Source: Crocinitomicaceae bacterium (GTDB taxonomy: Bacteria; Bacteroidota; Bacteroidia; Flavobacteriales_D; Crocinitomicaceae). Taken from it: a DNA stretch of 64,000 nucleotides. The stretch lies in assembly GCA_029254025.1 (NCBI GenBank), contig JAQWYK010000018.1:1-64000 (forward strand), read 5' to 3'. Shown piece by piece: positions 18,684-29,189 of the stretch (position 1 is the stretch's first letter; each line of letters opens with the position of its first letter). Below the pieces are notes generated by a model. That model worked only from the letters and a program-made list of their open reading frames with translations. It was not told the origin of the DNA and did not search any database. Both the position numbers and the translations under genes were made by a program.

Positions 18684-19544
18684 ATGAATATCATTACCCT
18701 TACAACAGACATGGGGCTCAAAGATCACTATGTAGCCGCGATTAAAGGGAAAATTTATTCGTTAAAAAAAGATGCCGTTATTGTTGATATTTCACATGAA
18801 GTAAAGCCCTTCAATATTCTCCAAGCTGCCTTCCTGATTAAAAACTGTTTAAAAGATTTTCCAGAAAACACCATTCACGTTTTAGGGGTGGATCCAGAAC
18901 CATTGGTGAATTTTAGTCAGCCCGAAGAAAGTATTCTCCCTGTTATCATGTACTACAAAAAGCAATATTTTGTAGGAACAGACAACGGGATATTTAGCTT
19001 GATTTTGGATAACCAGAAATGGGATGGAATCTGGGCTATGGAAGATGTCTTGTCTCAACCAGAACTTATGAAGTTCCCTACGAAAAACATCTTAATTCCT
19101 GCTGCTTGTAAATTAGCTAACGGAATGAAGCCCGAAGAATTAGGCTCTGAAAAAACAAACATTCGAAAAGCGATTCCTTTAACAGCGGTGATTGAACCAA
19201 ACGTGTTAAAAGGATCCGTAACGCATATCGATCATTATGGAAACATCGTAACGAATGTAAAAAAAGAAGACTTTCATCGTGTTGGAAAGAACATCCCTTT
19301 CACCATTTACTTCCGACAAAAAGAGTATTACATCGACACTATTTCTTTGGGGTACAATGAAGTGCCGCCAGGTGAAAAAGTAGCTATTTTCAATGACGCA
19401 GATTTATTAGAAATAGCCATCAACAAAGGAACTCCAGAAAACGGCGGTGGTGCCAATGCACTTTTTGGAATGCGTGTGGGAGATGTAGTACGCATAGAAT
19501 TCACACCAAGAGGTTCACGCAATACATTAGAATCACTTTTTTAA
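18684..19544 (+). CDS. S-adenosyl-L-methionine hydrolase / SAM hydroxide adenosyltransferase family protein
   Basis: A 286-residue protein matching the DUF62/SAM hydroxide adenosyltransferase family: the N-terminal ITLTTDMGLKDHYVAAIKG with the active-site Asp, then ISHEVKPFNILQAAF, VGTDNGIFSL, and the C-terminal beta-barrel start HIDHYGNIVTNV. Family members cleave SAM to adenosine and methionine using water or hydroxide. It is followed after 9 bp by an ABM-domain gene, forming a likely pair. The C-terminal FGMRVGDVVRIEF is typical. Confidence 0.9.
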   Translation: MNIITLTTDMGLKDHYVAAIKGKIYSLKKDAVIVDISHEVKPFNILQAAFLIKNCLKDFPENTIHVLGVDPEPLVNFSQPEESILPVIMYYKKQYFVGTDNGIFSLILDNQKWDGIWAMEDVLSQPELMKFPTKNILIPAACKLANGMKPEELGSEKTNIRKAIPLTAVIEPNVLKGSVTHIDHYGNIVTNVKKEDFHRVGKNIPFTIYFRQKEYYIDTISLGYNEVPPGEKVAIFNDADLLEIAINKGTPENGGGANALFGMRVGDVVRIEFTPRGSRNTLESLF

Positions 19545-19553
19545 ACAATTTCT

Positions 19554-19853
19554 ATGATTACCCGAATCGTTAAAATGACCTTACAACCTGAAAAGGTGAG
19601 CGAATTTCTTTCGTTTTTCGATACGATCAAACACCAAATCAATACCTTCGAAGGGTGCAAAGGAGTAAAGCTCCTGCAAGACAAAAATCAACCCAACATC
19701 TTGTTTACTTATAGCTTTTGGGAATCAGAAAAAGCACTGAATAATTACCGTCATTCTGAACTTTTCGGAAAAGTATGGCCGACTACTAAAATTCATTTTG
19801 CTGATAAACCAGAGGCCTGGAGTACAGACGAATATTTTGATGGGTTCAAATGA
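19554..19853 (+). CDS. ABM-domain (antibiotic biosynthesis monooxygenase-like) protein
   Basis: A 99-residue single-domain protein with the dimeric alpha/beta-barrel pattern: ITRIVKMTLQPEKVSEFLSFF, FEGCKGVKLLQDK, LFTYSFWESEKALNNYRHSELF. Members include haem-degrading and quinol monooxygenases and many of unknown function. No haem-binding His/Asn pair can be assigned from the sequence alone, so no substrate is claimed. It lies 9 bp after the SAM hydrolase gene. Confidence 0.85.
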   Translation: MITRIVKMTLQPEKVSEFLSFFDTIKHQINTFEGCKGVKLLQDKNQPNILFTYSFWESEKALNNYRHSELFGKVWPTTKIHFADKPEAWSTDEYFDGFK

Positions 19854-19932
19854 TATTTACCAACTTTAATCACCTTTCTTCAGAACCAAAACAGATTAAA
19901 CACCTGAAAGAAAAAAATACACCACTGCCATT

Positions 19933-19962
19933 TTGACACTCCACTAAAAAACACTAGTTTTG
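19933..19962 (+). promoter_or_regulatory. miaB promoter (TTG-N19-TAGTTTTG)
   Basis: TTG at 19933-19935 and the -7 box TAGTTTTG at 19955-19962 are separated by 19 bp, the standard Bacteroidota arrangement. The miaB ATG is 22 bp further on. This is the best-formed promoter I find in the window. Confidence 0.7.
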
Positions 19963-19984
19963 CACTTCTAATTTTTTTACAGAA

Positions 19985-21427
19985 ATGCAGGACTCAATTT
20001 TAGATTCAAGCAAGGTTATAGACGAAGGAAGACAAGGCGAAGCGTTGGAACTGAAAACACCAGTGAACAAAACCGCGAAGAAGTTATACCTTGAATCATA
20101 CGGATGCGCAATGAACTTTTCTGACAGTGAAGTAGTTGCCTCAATTTTAGTGGATCAAGGTTTCGTTACAACCCGCAATGAAGCAGAAGCAGATGTTATT
20201 TTGATTAATACATGTTCGATTAGAGATAACGCCGAACAACGTGTACGCAACAGACTTACTCAATTCAATAAAGCCAAACGCGAAAAACCAGGGATGATTA
20301 TTGGGATTTTAGGTTGTATGGCTGAACGCTTGAAAAAGAACTTGCTCGAAGAAGAGAAACTAGTAGACATCGTTGCTGGACCAGATTCTTACCGCGACTT
20401 ACCCAACTTAATTACAGAAGTAGAAGGTGGTCAAAAGGCAGTCAATGTATTGCTTTCGCGCGATGAGACGTATGCAGATATTAGTCCTATTCGTTTGGAC
20501 AACAACGGAATTTCTGCTTTTGTAAGTATCACGAGAGGTTGTGATAACATGTGTTCATTCTGTGTTGTACCTTTTACACGAGGAAGAGAGCGCAGTAGAG
20601 ATCCGCAAACCATTGTTCAAGAATGTCAAGATTTGTTTAACCGCGGATATCGCGAGGTTACGTTACTCGGTCAAAACGTGGATAGCTACCGTTGGAACAT
20701 GTCGAGCAAGGGAGAGATAAAAGATCCCAACCAACCGACAACCAACTTTGCACAATTGATGGAAATGGTAGCGCATGTTGATCCGTTGTTGCGCATTCGA
20801 TTCTCCACTTCACACCCGAAAGACATGACGGATGATGTACTGGAAGTAATGGCGAAATACGATAATATTTGTAACTATATCCACTTACCCGTTCAATCTG
20901 GAAATACGGAAATGTTGAAGCGCATGAACCGTGGTTATTCCCGCGAATGGTATATGGACCGTATCGCTGCTATCAAACGCATCGTTCCGAATTGTGGAAT
21001 TTCTACAGATACTATTAGCGGTTTCTGCGGAGAAACAGAAGAAGAACACCAAGATACACTTTCATTGATGCGCGAAGTAAAATATGATTTTGCGTATATG
21101 TATAAATATTCAGAACGACCAAAAACGCTTGCGGAACGCAAGTTTGAGGATGATGTTCCTGAAGAAATAAAGCAACGCCGTCTTCAAAAAGTCATTGATT
21201 TACAACAAGCGCATAGTTTAGAAATTATGCAGCAGCAAATTGGTAAAACTGAAATCATCTTGGTTGAAAAAGTATCGCGCAGGTCGGACGAACAAATGGT
21301 AGGAAGAACCGACCGCTACCACAAAGTCGTTTTCGACCGAGGAACAGCAAAAGTAGGAGATTACTTAAAAGTGAAAATTACGGATTGCACAAGCGCCACC
21401 CTGTTTGGAGATGTAATTTCTGAATAA
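19985..21427 (+). CDS. miaB: tRNA-2-methylthio-N6-dimethylallyladenosine synthase
   Basis: A 480-residue radical-SAM methylthiotransferase that modifies A37 of tRNAs reading UNN codons. The N-terminal UPF0004 domain carries the auxiliary-cluster cysteines Cys41, Cys77 and Cys111; the radical-SAM triad is Cys186, Cys190 and Cys193 ([13 protein letters not shown]); a TRAM domain closes the protein. An extra 30 residues precede the first domain, as in many Bacteroidota. It leads the conserved set miaB, sigma-54 regulator, lptE, TPR protein, secG, with 11 bp to the next gene. Confidence 0.97.
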   Translation: MQDSILDSSKVIDEGRQGEALELKTPVNKTAKKLYLESYGCAMNFSDSEVVASILVDQGFVTTRNEAEADVILINTCSIRDNAEQRVRNRLTQFNKAKREKPGMIIGILGCMAERLKKNLLEEEKLVDIVAGPDSYRDLPNLITEVEGGQKAVNVLLSRDETYADISPIRLDNNGISAFVSITRGCDNMCSFCVVPFTRGRERSRDPQTIVQECQDLFNRGYREVTLLGQNVDSYRWNMSSKGEIKDPNQPTTNFAQLMEMVAHVDPLLRIRFSTSHPKDMTDDVLEVMAKYDNICNYIHLPVQSGNTEMLKRMNRGYSREWYMDRIAAIKRIVPNCGISTDTISGFCGETEEEHQDTLSLMREVKYDFAYMYKYSERPKTLAERKFEDDVPEEIKQRRLQKVIDLQQAHSLEIMQQQIGKTEIILVEKVSRRSDEQMVGRTDRYHKVVFDRGTAKVGDYLKVKITDCTSATLFGDVISE

Positions 21428-21438
21428 ATCAACAATCG

Positions 21439-22701
21439 ATGAATATTCAACAAATCAAGCAACGCTTTGGAATCATCGGAAATACTCCTTTGCTGAACCG
21501 CTCGTTGGAAGTCGCGATGCAGGTTGCGCCAACGGACATCTCGGTGTTGGTAACTGGGGAAAGTGGGACAGGAAAGGAAATCGTTCCTCAAGTGATTCAC
21601 CAATTGAGCGCCCGAAAACACAACAATTACATCGCGGTAAACTGCGGAGCAATACCTGAAGGAACTATTGATTCCGAATTGTTTGGGCACGAAAAAGGGG
21701 CTTTCACCGGTGCGAGCGGGAGTCGAAAAGGATATTTTGAAGAAGCAGATGGCGGAACAATTTTCTTAGATGAAGTCGCCGAATTGCCTATGCAAACTCA
21801 AGTACGTTTGTTACGCGTTTTGGAAACTGGGGAATTTATTCGAGTGGGCTCTTCTAAAGTTATTAAAACCAACGTTCGCGTGGTTGCCGCCACCAACGAA
21901 AACATGCACCGCGCAATCCAAAAAGGGAAGTTTAGAGAGGATTTAATGTACCGTTTAAGTACTGTTCCAATTGCATTACCACCATTAAGAGACCGCAAAG
22001 AAGATGTGCATTTGTTGTTTCGCAAATTTGCACTTGATTTCGCAGAGAAATACAGAATGCCTGCTATTCGCCTTACCGATGACGCAGTCACTGTATTAGA
22101 AAACTATGGATGGCCTGGAAATATTCGTCAACTAAAAAATATTGTGGAGCAAATATCCGTTATTGAAAACGAACGCATGATTTCAGGTGAACGGTTGGCC
22201 ATTTATTTGCCGGATAATTCACAAATAGGATTACCAGCAATAGCAGGTGCTCGCAACGCAACAGATGATAATTTCTCGGACAGAGAACTGATGTACAAGT
22301 TTCTTTTTGACATGAAAAGAGATTTAAATGAGCTCAAGAAATTAGTGATTGAATTAGTAAACAATGATGGCGACGTACGTTTAACAGGGAGTCAGCGAGA
22401 TGTTCTTAACAGAGTTTATACTGACCTTTCACACGACGATAGCCGAAAATTACTAGAGGCCGGAAGTTTTTCGCGACCACAAGAAGAATACACCGAACCT
22501 GCTCAACCGACAATTGTAGATAGTGATTACCAAGAGCATTATGAAGTTGAAGAATCACTATCACTAGAAGACCAGGAGAAAGAGCTAATTGTCAAGGCAT
22601 TGGACAAGCACAACGGAAAACGCAAATACGCAGCAGCCGAATTAGGGATTTCAGAAAGAACGTTATACCGCAAGATAAAAGAATACAATTTGAACAAATA
22701 A
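21439..22701 (+). CDS. Sigma-54-dependent transcriptional regulator without receiver domain
   Basis: A 420-residue enhancer-binding protein. The AAA+ domain starts at the N-terminus: Walker A GESGTGKE (40-47), the sigma-54 contact loop GAFTGA (87-92) and Walker B GGTIFLDE (105-112). A long linker (about 270-370) leads to a Fis-type helix-turn-helix at the C-terminus (AAAELGISERTLYRKIKEY). No N-terminal sensory domain is present, so activity must be set by abundance, oligomerisation or a partner. Its conserved place between miaB and lptE suggests an envelope-related regulon, but targets cannot be seen here. Confidence 0.93.
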   Translation: MNIQQIKQRFGIIGNTPLLNRSLEVAMQVAPTDISVLVTGESGTGKEIVPQVIHQLSARKHNNYIAVNCGAIPEGTIDSELFGHEKGAFTGASGSRKGYFEEADGGTIFLDEVAELPMQTQVRLLRVLETGEFIRVGSSKVIKTNVRVVAATNENMHRAIQKGKFREDLMYRLSTVPIALPPLRDRKEDVHLLFRKFALDFAEKYRMPAIRLTDDAVTVLENYGWPGNIRQLKNIVEQISVIENERMISGERLAIYLPDNSQIGLPAIAGARNATDDNFSDRELMYKFLFDMKRDLNELKKLVIELVNNDGDVRLTGSQRDVLNRVYTDLSHDDSRKLLEAGSFSRPQEEYTEPAQPTIVDSDYQEHYEVEESLSLEDQEKELIVKALDKHNGKRKYAAAELGISERTLYRKIKEYNLNK

Positions 22702-22708
22702 ATACACC

Positions 22709-23218
22709 ATGAAAGTTGGATCGCTTTTACTTCTTGTGATGCTTTTTTCAGCCTGCTGGCCGGCTAGCCTTTCGTTTAAGGACGGAAGTGTTCCGCCCGA
22801 GTGGAAGCGATTCATGGTAGAAACATTGGGAAATGAAGCAGCCAACGCCCCGATCAGTTATGCTCCTGAACTCACAGAACTTGTAAAAGATGCGGTACAA
22901 AATAGAGTCGGACTCCAGTTGGTTTCTGGAGAAGACGACGATCCCCAAGTCATAATCATTGGAGCTGTTCAAAGCTACGATTTAGCCCCATTAGCGCTGC
23001 AAGCTAATGATGTGGCAGCAAAAAATAGGTTGACTGTTGTCGCAGACTTTCAGATTTTTATTTCAGCTCCCGAAGAAGACGTAATGGAATTGCGAACGTC
23101 TCGATTCATCGACTTTGACGCGAATGTGGATGTCGGTGCCGTTCAAGCACAATTACTGGAAGAAATCAATGATCAAATCATTCAAGACTTAATCAATAAA
23201 CTCCTTTCAAACTGGTAA
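22709..23218 (+). CDS. lptE: LptE-family LPS-assembly lipoprotein
   Basis: A 169-residue lipoprotein with a signal peptide and lipobox LFSAC (Cys16). The rest is short and strand-rich and fits the Bacteroidota LptE family: PPEWKRFMVETLGNEA, an L..LTELVKDAVQNR helix and a C-terminal amphipathic helix. LptE plugs the LptD barrel that inserts LPS into the outer membrane. Its place after the sigma-54 regulator is typical. The stop overlaps the next ATG as TAATG. Confidence 0.8.
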   Translation: MKVGSLLLLVMLFSACWPASLSFKDGSVPPEWKRFMVETLGNEAANAPISYAPELTELVKDAVQNRVGLQLVSGEDDDPQVIIIGAVQSYDLAPLALQANDVAAKNRLTVVADFQIFISAPEEDVMELRTSRFIDFDANVDVGAVQAQLLEEINDQIIQDLINKLLSNW

Positions 23219-24228
23219 TGATCAGCGTTGAACAAATAGCATCCCTTATTGCTTCCCCCGATCAAATTTCAGGGGAACATTTAGACGATTTGCTCTTACT
23301 TTCAGCAAAGCATCCCTATTCGCCGGTATTCTCTATGCTCTACCTGCGAGGGTTGGCTCAATCCAATCGGTTAGCATTTGAAAAAGAATTGCCGCAGCAT
23401 GCATATTTGCTTCCTAGTCGCTCTCGCTTGTTTGAACTTGTTCATAGTGTGGGAACACCCGAACGAGCTGCTCAGATAGAGCCGGAAGCAGTGAAAGAAG
23501 AGCTTGTGGAAACGGCACACACAAACTCTCAAAAGGAAAACCCGCTGGAGGAGGAAATCCACGAACAGGCCGCAGATAACGAAGCTGAAAGATTAGAAGA
23601 ACTGACGCTGAACGATTCCGATCAAGTGCATGAGGTTTCACTTCCAGCTGAACCTCCATTAGAAGAAGAGACGCCACGCCCGACCATCCCATTGGACGAG
23701 TTAGATAAGAACATACTTTCCTACGCTGTTGACGCAACCATCAGCTTTGAATTGGCGAAGGCGGAGAAGGAAGAAAACCTTCACTCTAGGGAAGAGTTGA
23801 ACAATGAGGAAAATGCTCCTGAAAAAATCGCCTTGGAAGAAGAAGAAGAAGCATTCATTTCAACAACTGGGGTTAAGTCGTTCACAGATTGGTTAAAGCC
23901 GTTTATTCATGACGAGGACTTACAAGACCCCTCATCAGAAGAAGCCGATCGAAAAGCGCGTTCGAAAAAAATAATGGAGGCCTTTAACCAGGGAGATTTA
24001 AAAAAATCTAGCCCAAAAAAGGAGTTCTTTAACCCTACTAAAAAAGCGAAGGAAAGTCTAGATGAATCAGGGCTTCCAGTGAGTGAAACACTCGCTAAAA
24101 TTTACGCTGCGCAAGGCAATTTCCCGAAGGCAATCAATGCTTATGAGCAATTAATGTTGAAAATTCCAGAAAAAAAGAGTTTCTTTGCACTTCAAATTGA
24201 AAAATTAAAAAAGAATTTAAACGAATAA
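23218..24228 (+). CDS. TPR-containing hypothetical protein with acidic linker
   Basis: A 336-residue protein with no signal peptide. The N-terminal 75 residues are helical. Residues about 80-240 are a low-complexity region rich in Glu, and the C-terminus (AKIYAAQGNFPKAINAYEQLMLKIPEK) is a TPR-like helix pair. No catalytic motif is visible. It is the usual gene between lptE and secG in the phylum. I infer a scaffold role only. Confidence 0.75.
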   Translation: MISVEQIASLIASPDQISGEHLDDLLLLSAKHPYSPVFSMLYLRGLAQSNRLAFEKELPQHAYLLPSRSRLFELVHSVGTPERAAQIEPEAVKEELVETAHTNSQKENPLEEEIHEQAADNEAERLEELTLNDSDQVHEVSLPAEPPLEEETPRPTIPLDELDKNILSYAVDATISFELAKAEKEENLHSREELNNEENAPEKIALEEEEEAFISTTGVKSFTDWLKPFIHDEDLQDPSSEEADRKARSKKIMEAFNQGDLKKSSPKKEFFNPTKKAKESLDESGLPVSETLAKIYAAQGNFPKAINAYEQLMLKIPEKKSFFALQIEKLKKNLNE

Positions 24229-24229
24229 C

Positions 24230-24532
24230 ATGGCAACAATAATCACTTTATTGATAGTAATCGCTAGTATTTTATTAGTATTCATCGTACTAATGCAGAA
24301 CCCAAAAGGGGGTGGTTTATCCACAGACTTTGGTGCTGCTCAACAAATCGGTGGAGTAAAGCAAACTGCAGATTTTATTGAAAAAGCAACCTGGAGTTTA
24401 GCTGGTTTTATTGCCGTGGCAAGTATTGTAATGACCTTGATGTATTCTACGTCATCTACTCCTGTAGTGGAAGAAGTGCCAACAGAACAAGTGCCAACAG
24501 AAGGTACAGGTTCTACACAAGTTACAGAATAG
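24230..24532 (+). CDS. secG: Preprotein translocase subunit SecG
   Basis: A 100-residue inner-membrane protein with two transmembrane helices (about 3-21 and 52-72) and the SecG loop LMQNPKGGGLSTDFG between them. It assists SecYEG transport. The C-terminal tail is Glu/Thr-rich with a small repeat (VPTEQVPTEG). It is the last gene of the miaB operon and is followed by a terminator at 24556-24582. Confidence 0.95.
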   Translation: MATIITLLIVIASILLVFIVLMQNPKGGGLSTDFGAAQQIGGVKQTADFIEKATWSLAGFIAVASIVMTLMYSTSSTPVVEEVPTEQVPTEGTGSTQVTE

Positions 24533-24555
24533 TTCAGTCGAATGTATTTATAGAG

Positions 24556-24582
24556 AAAACCGATGTCTTAGATGTCGGTTTT
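24556..24582 (+). terminator. Terminator after secG
   Basis: Stem AAAACCGA/TCGGTTTT with an 11-base loop, followed by a run of eight T on the plus strand. Confidence 0.8.
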
Positions 24583-24736
24583 TTTTGTTAGCTACCGCTC
24601 AACTGAATGCTAGAGCGCATATACAGCAACATATGAAAATTCCTCTCGGCAGTTCTTAGATAAGATGATTTTAATCACCTGATATTTAGGTGAAAAGAAC
24701 TTTTTTCATTAAACTTGTACCCATTAAACACACTAC

Positions 24737-27700
24737 ATGAAACAGCTATCTAACTACGTCCTACTTATGGCAAGTCTATTTTTGTCGTTTAGTAGTTACA
24801 GCCAAATTTCTTTTTCTGTTAACTACTCAGGTAATTGCGCTCCTGTAACAGTAGATTTCACAAATACGAGTTCCGTCGGAGAACACTTTGACTGGTATTT
24901 CGGAGATGGCTCGTTGGTAAGCGATGTGACTAATCCTTCTCATCTATACGTCAATTCTGGACAATATTGGGTAGACTTGTATGCCTATGATATCAATTGG
25001 AACTTTTTAGGATCTAGCTATGAATTAATCACAATTGGAGGTGGTACTAGCTCCATTAATTTCTCCAACAATCTTGATACACATTGTTCGAATGACAATG
25101 TAAACATGTATATTCCTGCGAACGGGAACTCGTTCATTTGGGATTTTGGAGACGGCAACTCAATTACTGGCGGCAACTCTGCCGAGCACAGCTATTCTTC
25201 TCCTGGACAATACATCGTAACCGTCTCTTATGAAGACCCTGATTGTGGTGCTATTATTGTCCAAGACACACTGAACATTATCTCTTCTGCGCCATACTTC
25301 TCTTCAACAGACCCTTATCCAAGTTTTTACATGGGCTCATCACAAGTTTGTCCAGGAGATAATATTTATGGAGGACCCTATGGCGGGTATTCAGATTTAC
25401 TGTGGGATTTCGGAGATGGAAACACATCTACGTCCAACAGTCCCAACTGGAATTACTCTAATTTTGGAGCCTACGAAGTCACGCTCAACATAACCAACGG
25501 ATGTGGGAATGATACAACTATTGTTGACACTGTTTTTGTAGATGCATCTACCCCTGTTTCCACACCCAACATATATTTACCAGATACCGTTTGTCCGGGT
25601 GAGCTATTCAACTTTGATATTTACACGCAAGATGGTCCAATTGATGTATTAATTTATTTTGGAGACAACGGAGATACACTGTCTACAGTAACCAATGACT
25701 GGATGGAATACACATACGCAGCACTTGGTAATTACACAATTACTTTTACACTTAGTAATTCATGTGGAAACACGCTAACTGTTACAGAACCAATTGTTGT
25801 AGATAATAATAGTCCTATTAATAACCCCTATTATGATTTTCCAGATTCGATATGTCCTGGGGAACAGTTTTATTTTTATGCAAATGCTCAAGGCGCTCAA
25901 TCGGTAGCATATTACATGGGGGATTTATCTGATACGCTAATAAATCAAGCAGGCTATACTACAAGCTACAATTATTCAACGGCAGGAACGTACTATATAT
26001 CAGCTACTATTCTAAATAGTTGTGGGAATTCAATTACGGTGTTTGATTCAATTGTTGTGAGTAACTCATCTCCGGTATTGAATCCTTACTTGAATGTATA
26101 TCCTCAAAATATTTGTCCAGGTGATCCAATTAATTTCAGTACAAACTATGAATACGATGTATATACGGACTTCGGAGATGGTTTTAGTACTATACAAGAC
26201 TATGGCTTTCATGCCTATTCAACACCAGGAACCTATGAAGTAATAACCATTATTCAAAATCAATGTGGAAGCTCTACAACACTTGCAGAGACAATTACTG
26301 TTGCGAACAACATTCCAATTGACCCGAACAACCTTTATGCGTTGAGTAACCCAAACGTAGCATGCCCTTCCACCAACATCAATCTTGAAGCCTCAGAAGG
26401 ATATCAAAATTACGCTTGGAGTTTAGGAGATGGCGCTACAGGTAGTGGTCAACAAATTAATCACGTTTTCAATACTGCAGGAATCTATACTGTGGACGTA
26501 GTTATCACCAATGGTTGTGGATTCAGCGCATCTACTTCCACTCAAGTAGAAATTCAGAATAATCTACCAATAACTAATTTTTCGCTCTCTCAACAAATTG
26601 ATTCAATCTGCCTCGGAAACACCTTGTTTTTACAAGCCCAAAACAATTCAGGATTGAATTATTCTTGGGGCATGGGAGACGGAACAACCCTTAATGGTTT
26701 TGGAATAACGCATGAATACGAAGATTTTGGAAGTTATACGGTTAGCGTTACTGCTACCAATGCTTGTGGAAATGACTCAACAATTACTTACCCTATCGTT
26801 GTTACTGACGATTACTTAATGGGGCCTAGTGATGTATTTGGTTATGTGCAACAAGAAGGTTGTGTTGGCGATGAGAACATGTTTGTCATTATCCCTTCAG
26901 GAGCGGGAGATGTGTTTTGGGACTTCGGTGACGGTAACACCTCATCACAAGTTGAGTCCGTTTACGTTCAAGGGATTGCGAACGTAGATGTTACATCACA
27001 CATTTATTCCGATCCAGGAACTTATATGGCTACTTTTACGATCACCAACGCTTGTGGGAACACTTACACTGATTCGGTACTAGTCGAGATTGGAACCAAT
27101 GGTGATAATATTCAATATGGTGTAGAAATACTCTACGATGAGACAGAAACAATTTGCCAAGGAACGCCTTTCGAATTTATGGCAATAGGTGGAGGAACAT
27201 ATATTTGGAACTTTGGAGACCAATCTGGAAACTTAGTGACAGAAACGTCATTAAGTCCGGTAGAACACATTTATGAAGATCCGGGTTACTATACAATTAC
27301 GCTTACCTCAATTAGCGGTTGTGGGCAATCAGTAACTGAAACAGAAGGTATTTATGTTCCGGAATCCAAAATTAATGTTATCACTAACACAGTAACTGAA
27401 GCTACATGTTCAGTAAATAACGGTGTTGCCGTAGTTACTGCTAACGGCGGAACTCCACCATATACATTCCAATGGTCAAATGGTGCGCAAGGCGTAATTG
27501 CAGACAGCTTGAATTCAGGTGTTTACGTAGTAACCGTAACGGATTTAAACGAATGTTCCAATGAAGGAATAGCAACGGTATCAGACGAAGAAGGTGTTGT
27601 TATTCTTGTTGACAATGTAGTTGACGTGGATTGTTATGGTGCATCCAATGGCTCCATTTCTGTTACATTATTAGGTGGGCAACCTCCCTATGATATTTCT

Positions 27701-29107
27701 TGGTCCAACGGTGATGCTACCGAAGATGTTTATGGTTTGGTAGCTGGTCCTTATGAACTATTTGTGACAGATGCTAACGGTTGTTTTTCTGTTCAAACCA
27801 TTGAAGTTTTAGAACCTTCAAAAACAAACATTTCGGTATTAGCATCTAAAGCTGACTGTGGCGGTGTTAGTGGTATCGTGGAAGCTACAATAAATAATGG
27901 TACAGGCCCTTATAACTATATCTGGCCAAACGCCTCTGGTCCAAACAGCCAAACTTCAGGACTTGCAGCTGGTTTACACAACTTACTTGTTATTGATGGC
28001 AATACTTGTTTATTAGAAAAAACTTTTGTTGTGGATGAAATCGGAGGACCAATAATCGTTCTAGATTCCATGAATACAGGAACGTGTGATGGAGATTTAT
28101 CAGATATCTACATCAAAACCATAGGAGGACAAGGACCGTTTGGGTACAACTGGTCTGATGGAAGTACGAATCAAGACTTAATCGATGTTAACCCCGGACA
28201 ATATTCAGTTGAAGTTACTTCTGCTAACGGATGCTCTTCTTATCAGTTCTATACAGTAGAAGAAACCACTCCAGATAAAGTAGAGATCTGCATGATTGAT
28301 GTTGATTCAATTACCAATACGAATTTGGTGATTTGGTCTCCATTAAATGACCTTACAATTAGTGCTTATAACATATACAAAGAAAGTTCTCAAGCCGGGT
28401 TATACTATTTTGTGGGAAGTACATCAGCAGATAGTTTAAGTGAATTTTACGATTATGAATCAGACCCTAGAATTCGTTCTTGGAAATATAAGGTTGCTGC
28501 AGTTGATAATTGTGGAAACGAGGGAGAATTATCCGATCAGCACAAAACGATACACTTAACTTCAAATTTCGGTCTTAACAATAGCATCAACCTTATTTGG
28601 GATAGTTATGTTGGGTTTAGTTACCCTTCTTACTACATTAATCGCTATCATCCTACGACAGGATGGACAATTATCGATACTGTTCCATCCAACGCATTTA
28701 CTTATACTGATTTAAATACACCTGGTGATAGCAACCTTGTGTACATGATTAGCATTCCTTCACCGAACAATTGCTTACCTTTAAAAGCGCAAGATTATAA
28801 CTCATCACGTTCCAACAAACGAGGAATTAATGTTTCCGAAGAAGAAGAAGAGCCTGTAGGAGGAATTGACGAAAACGACGTGTCGTTCTCTATTTACCCG
28901 AACCCTACCAATTCACTCATTAAAGTTATCTATTCGGAGAAAATTGAGGAAATAGAGATCAGAGACGTAACAGGGAAACTTGTACTGAAACAAAAAAATA
29001 ATTCTACCCAATTCGTAGCAGACTTATCTCCTTTCGAAAACGGTGTTTATTTCATTTCAATAAGGACCTCAGAAAATCAGCTAATTGGCAAAATAATCAA
29101 GGAGTAA
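24737..29107 (+). CDS. Secreted PKD- and SprB-repeat protein with type A T9SS C-terminal domain
   Basis: A 1456-residue exported protein with a signal peptide (about 1-22). It holds roughly ten PKD domains, recognised by repeated WDFGDGN and YxxxGxYxVxxxxxNxCGN blocks (residues about 25-880), then four SprB-type repeats (GGxxPYxxxWSNG; about 890-1180), a fibronectin-like region, and a C-terminal type A T9SS sorting domain (FSIYPNPTNS ... GKIIKE). The protein would be exported through the T9SS and attached to the surface. PKD and SprB modules suggest adhesion or polysaccharide binding; no catalytic domain is seen. It stands alone between two terminators. Confidence 0.88.
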   Translation: MKQLSNYVLLMASLFLSFSSYSQISFSVNYSGNCAPVTVDFTNTSSVGEHFDWYFGDGSLVSDVTNPSHLYVNSGQYWVDLYAYDINWNFLGSSYELITIGGGTSSINFSNNLDTHCSNDNVNMYIPANGNSFIWDFGDGNSITGGNSAEHSYSSPGQYIVTVSYEDPDCGAIIVQDTLNIISSAPYFSSTDPYPSFYMGSSQVCPGDNIYGGPYGGYSDLLWDFGDGNTSTSNSPNWNYSNFGAYEVTLNITNGCGNDTTIVDTVFVDASTPVSTPNIYLPDTVCPGELFNFDIYTQDGPIDVLIYFGDNGDTLSTVTNDWMEYTYAALGNYTITFTLSNSCGNTLTVTEPIVVDNNSPINNPYYDFPDSICPGEQFYFYANAQGAQSVAYYMGDLSDTLINQAGYTTSYNYSTAGTYYISATILNSCGNSITVFDSIVVSNSSPVLNPYLNVYPQNICPGDPINFSTNYEYDVYTDFGDGFSTIQDYGFHAYSTPGTYEVITIIQNQCGSSTTLAETITVANNIPIDPNNLYALSNPNVACPSTNINLEASEGYQNYAWSLGDGATGSGQQINHVFNTAGIYTVDVVITNGCGFSASTSTQVEIQNNLPITNFSLSQQIDSICLGNTLFLQAQNNSGLNYSWGMGDGTTLNGFGITHEYEDFGSYTVSVTATNACGNDSTITYPIVVTDDYLMGPSDVFGYVQQEGCVGDENMFVIIPSGAGDVFWDFGDGNTSSQVESVYVQGIANVDVTSHIYSDPGTYMATFTITNACGNTYTDSVLVEIGTNGDNIQYGVEILYDETETICQGTPFEFMAIGGGTYIWNFGDQSGNLVTETSLSPVEHIYEDPGYYTITLTSISGCGQSVTETEGIYVPESKINVITNTVTEATCSVNNGVAVVTANGGTPPYTFQWSNGAQGVIADSLNSGVYVVTVTDLNECSNEGIATVSDEEGVVILVDNVVDVDCYGASNGSISVTLLGGQPPYDISWSNGDATEDVYGLVAGPYELFVTDANGCFSVQTIEVLEPSKTNISVLASKADCGGVSGIVEATINNGTGPYNYIWPNASGPNSQTSGLAAGLHNLLVIDGNTCLLEKTFVVDEIGGPIIVLDSMNTGTCDGDLSDIYIKTIGGQGPFGYNWSDGSTNQDLIDVNPGQYSVEVTSANGCSSYQFYTVEETTPDKVEICMIDVDSITNTNLVIWSPLNDLTISAYNIYKESSQAGLYYFVGSTSADSLSEFYDYESDPRIRSWKYKVAAVDNCGNEGELSDQHKTIHLTSNFGLNNSINLIWDSYVGFSYPSYYINRYHPTTGWTIIDTVPSNAFTYTDLNTPGDSNLVYMISIPSPNNCLPLKAQDYNSSRSNKRGINVSEEEEEPVGGIDENDVSFSIYPNPTNSLIKVIYSEKIEEIEIRDVTGKLVLKQKNNSTQFVADLSPFENGVYFISIRTSENQLIGKIIKE

Positions 29108-29127
29108 CTCAATAAGAAACTCAATGG

Positions 29128-29151
29128 AAAACACCCTGAATAGGGTGTTTT
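29128..29151 (+). terminator. Terminator after the PKD protein
   Basis: A 10-bp stem AAAACACCCT/AGGGTGTTTT with the loop GAAT, followed by a T run. Confidence 0.85.
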
Positions 29152-29189
29152 TTTATTATTTTACTAATTTTAAAGCTCAAAATTAATCC

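Noticed and set aside
24670-24736. Small hairpin CACCT/AGGTG before the PKD protein, considered as a riboswitch
   Set aside because: A 5-bp stem without further structure or conserved motif is not enough support.
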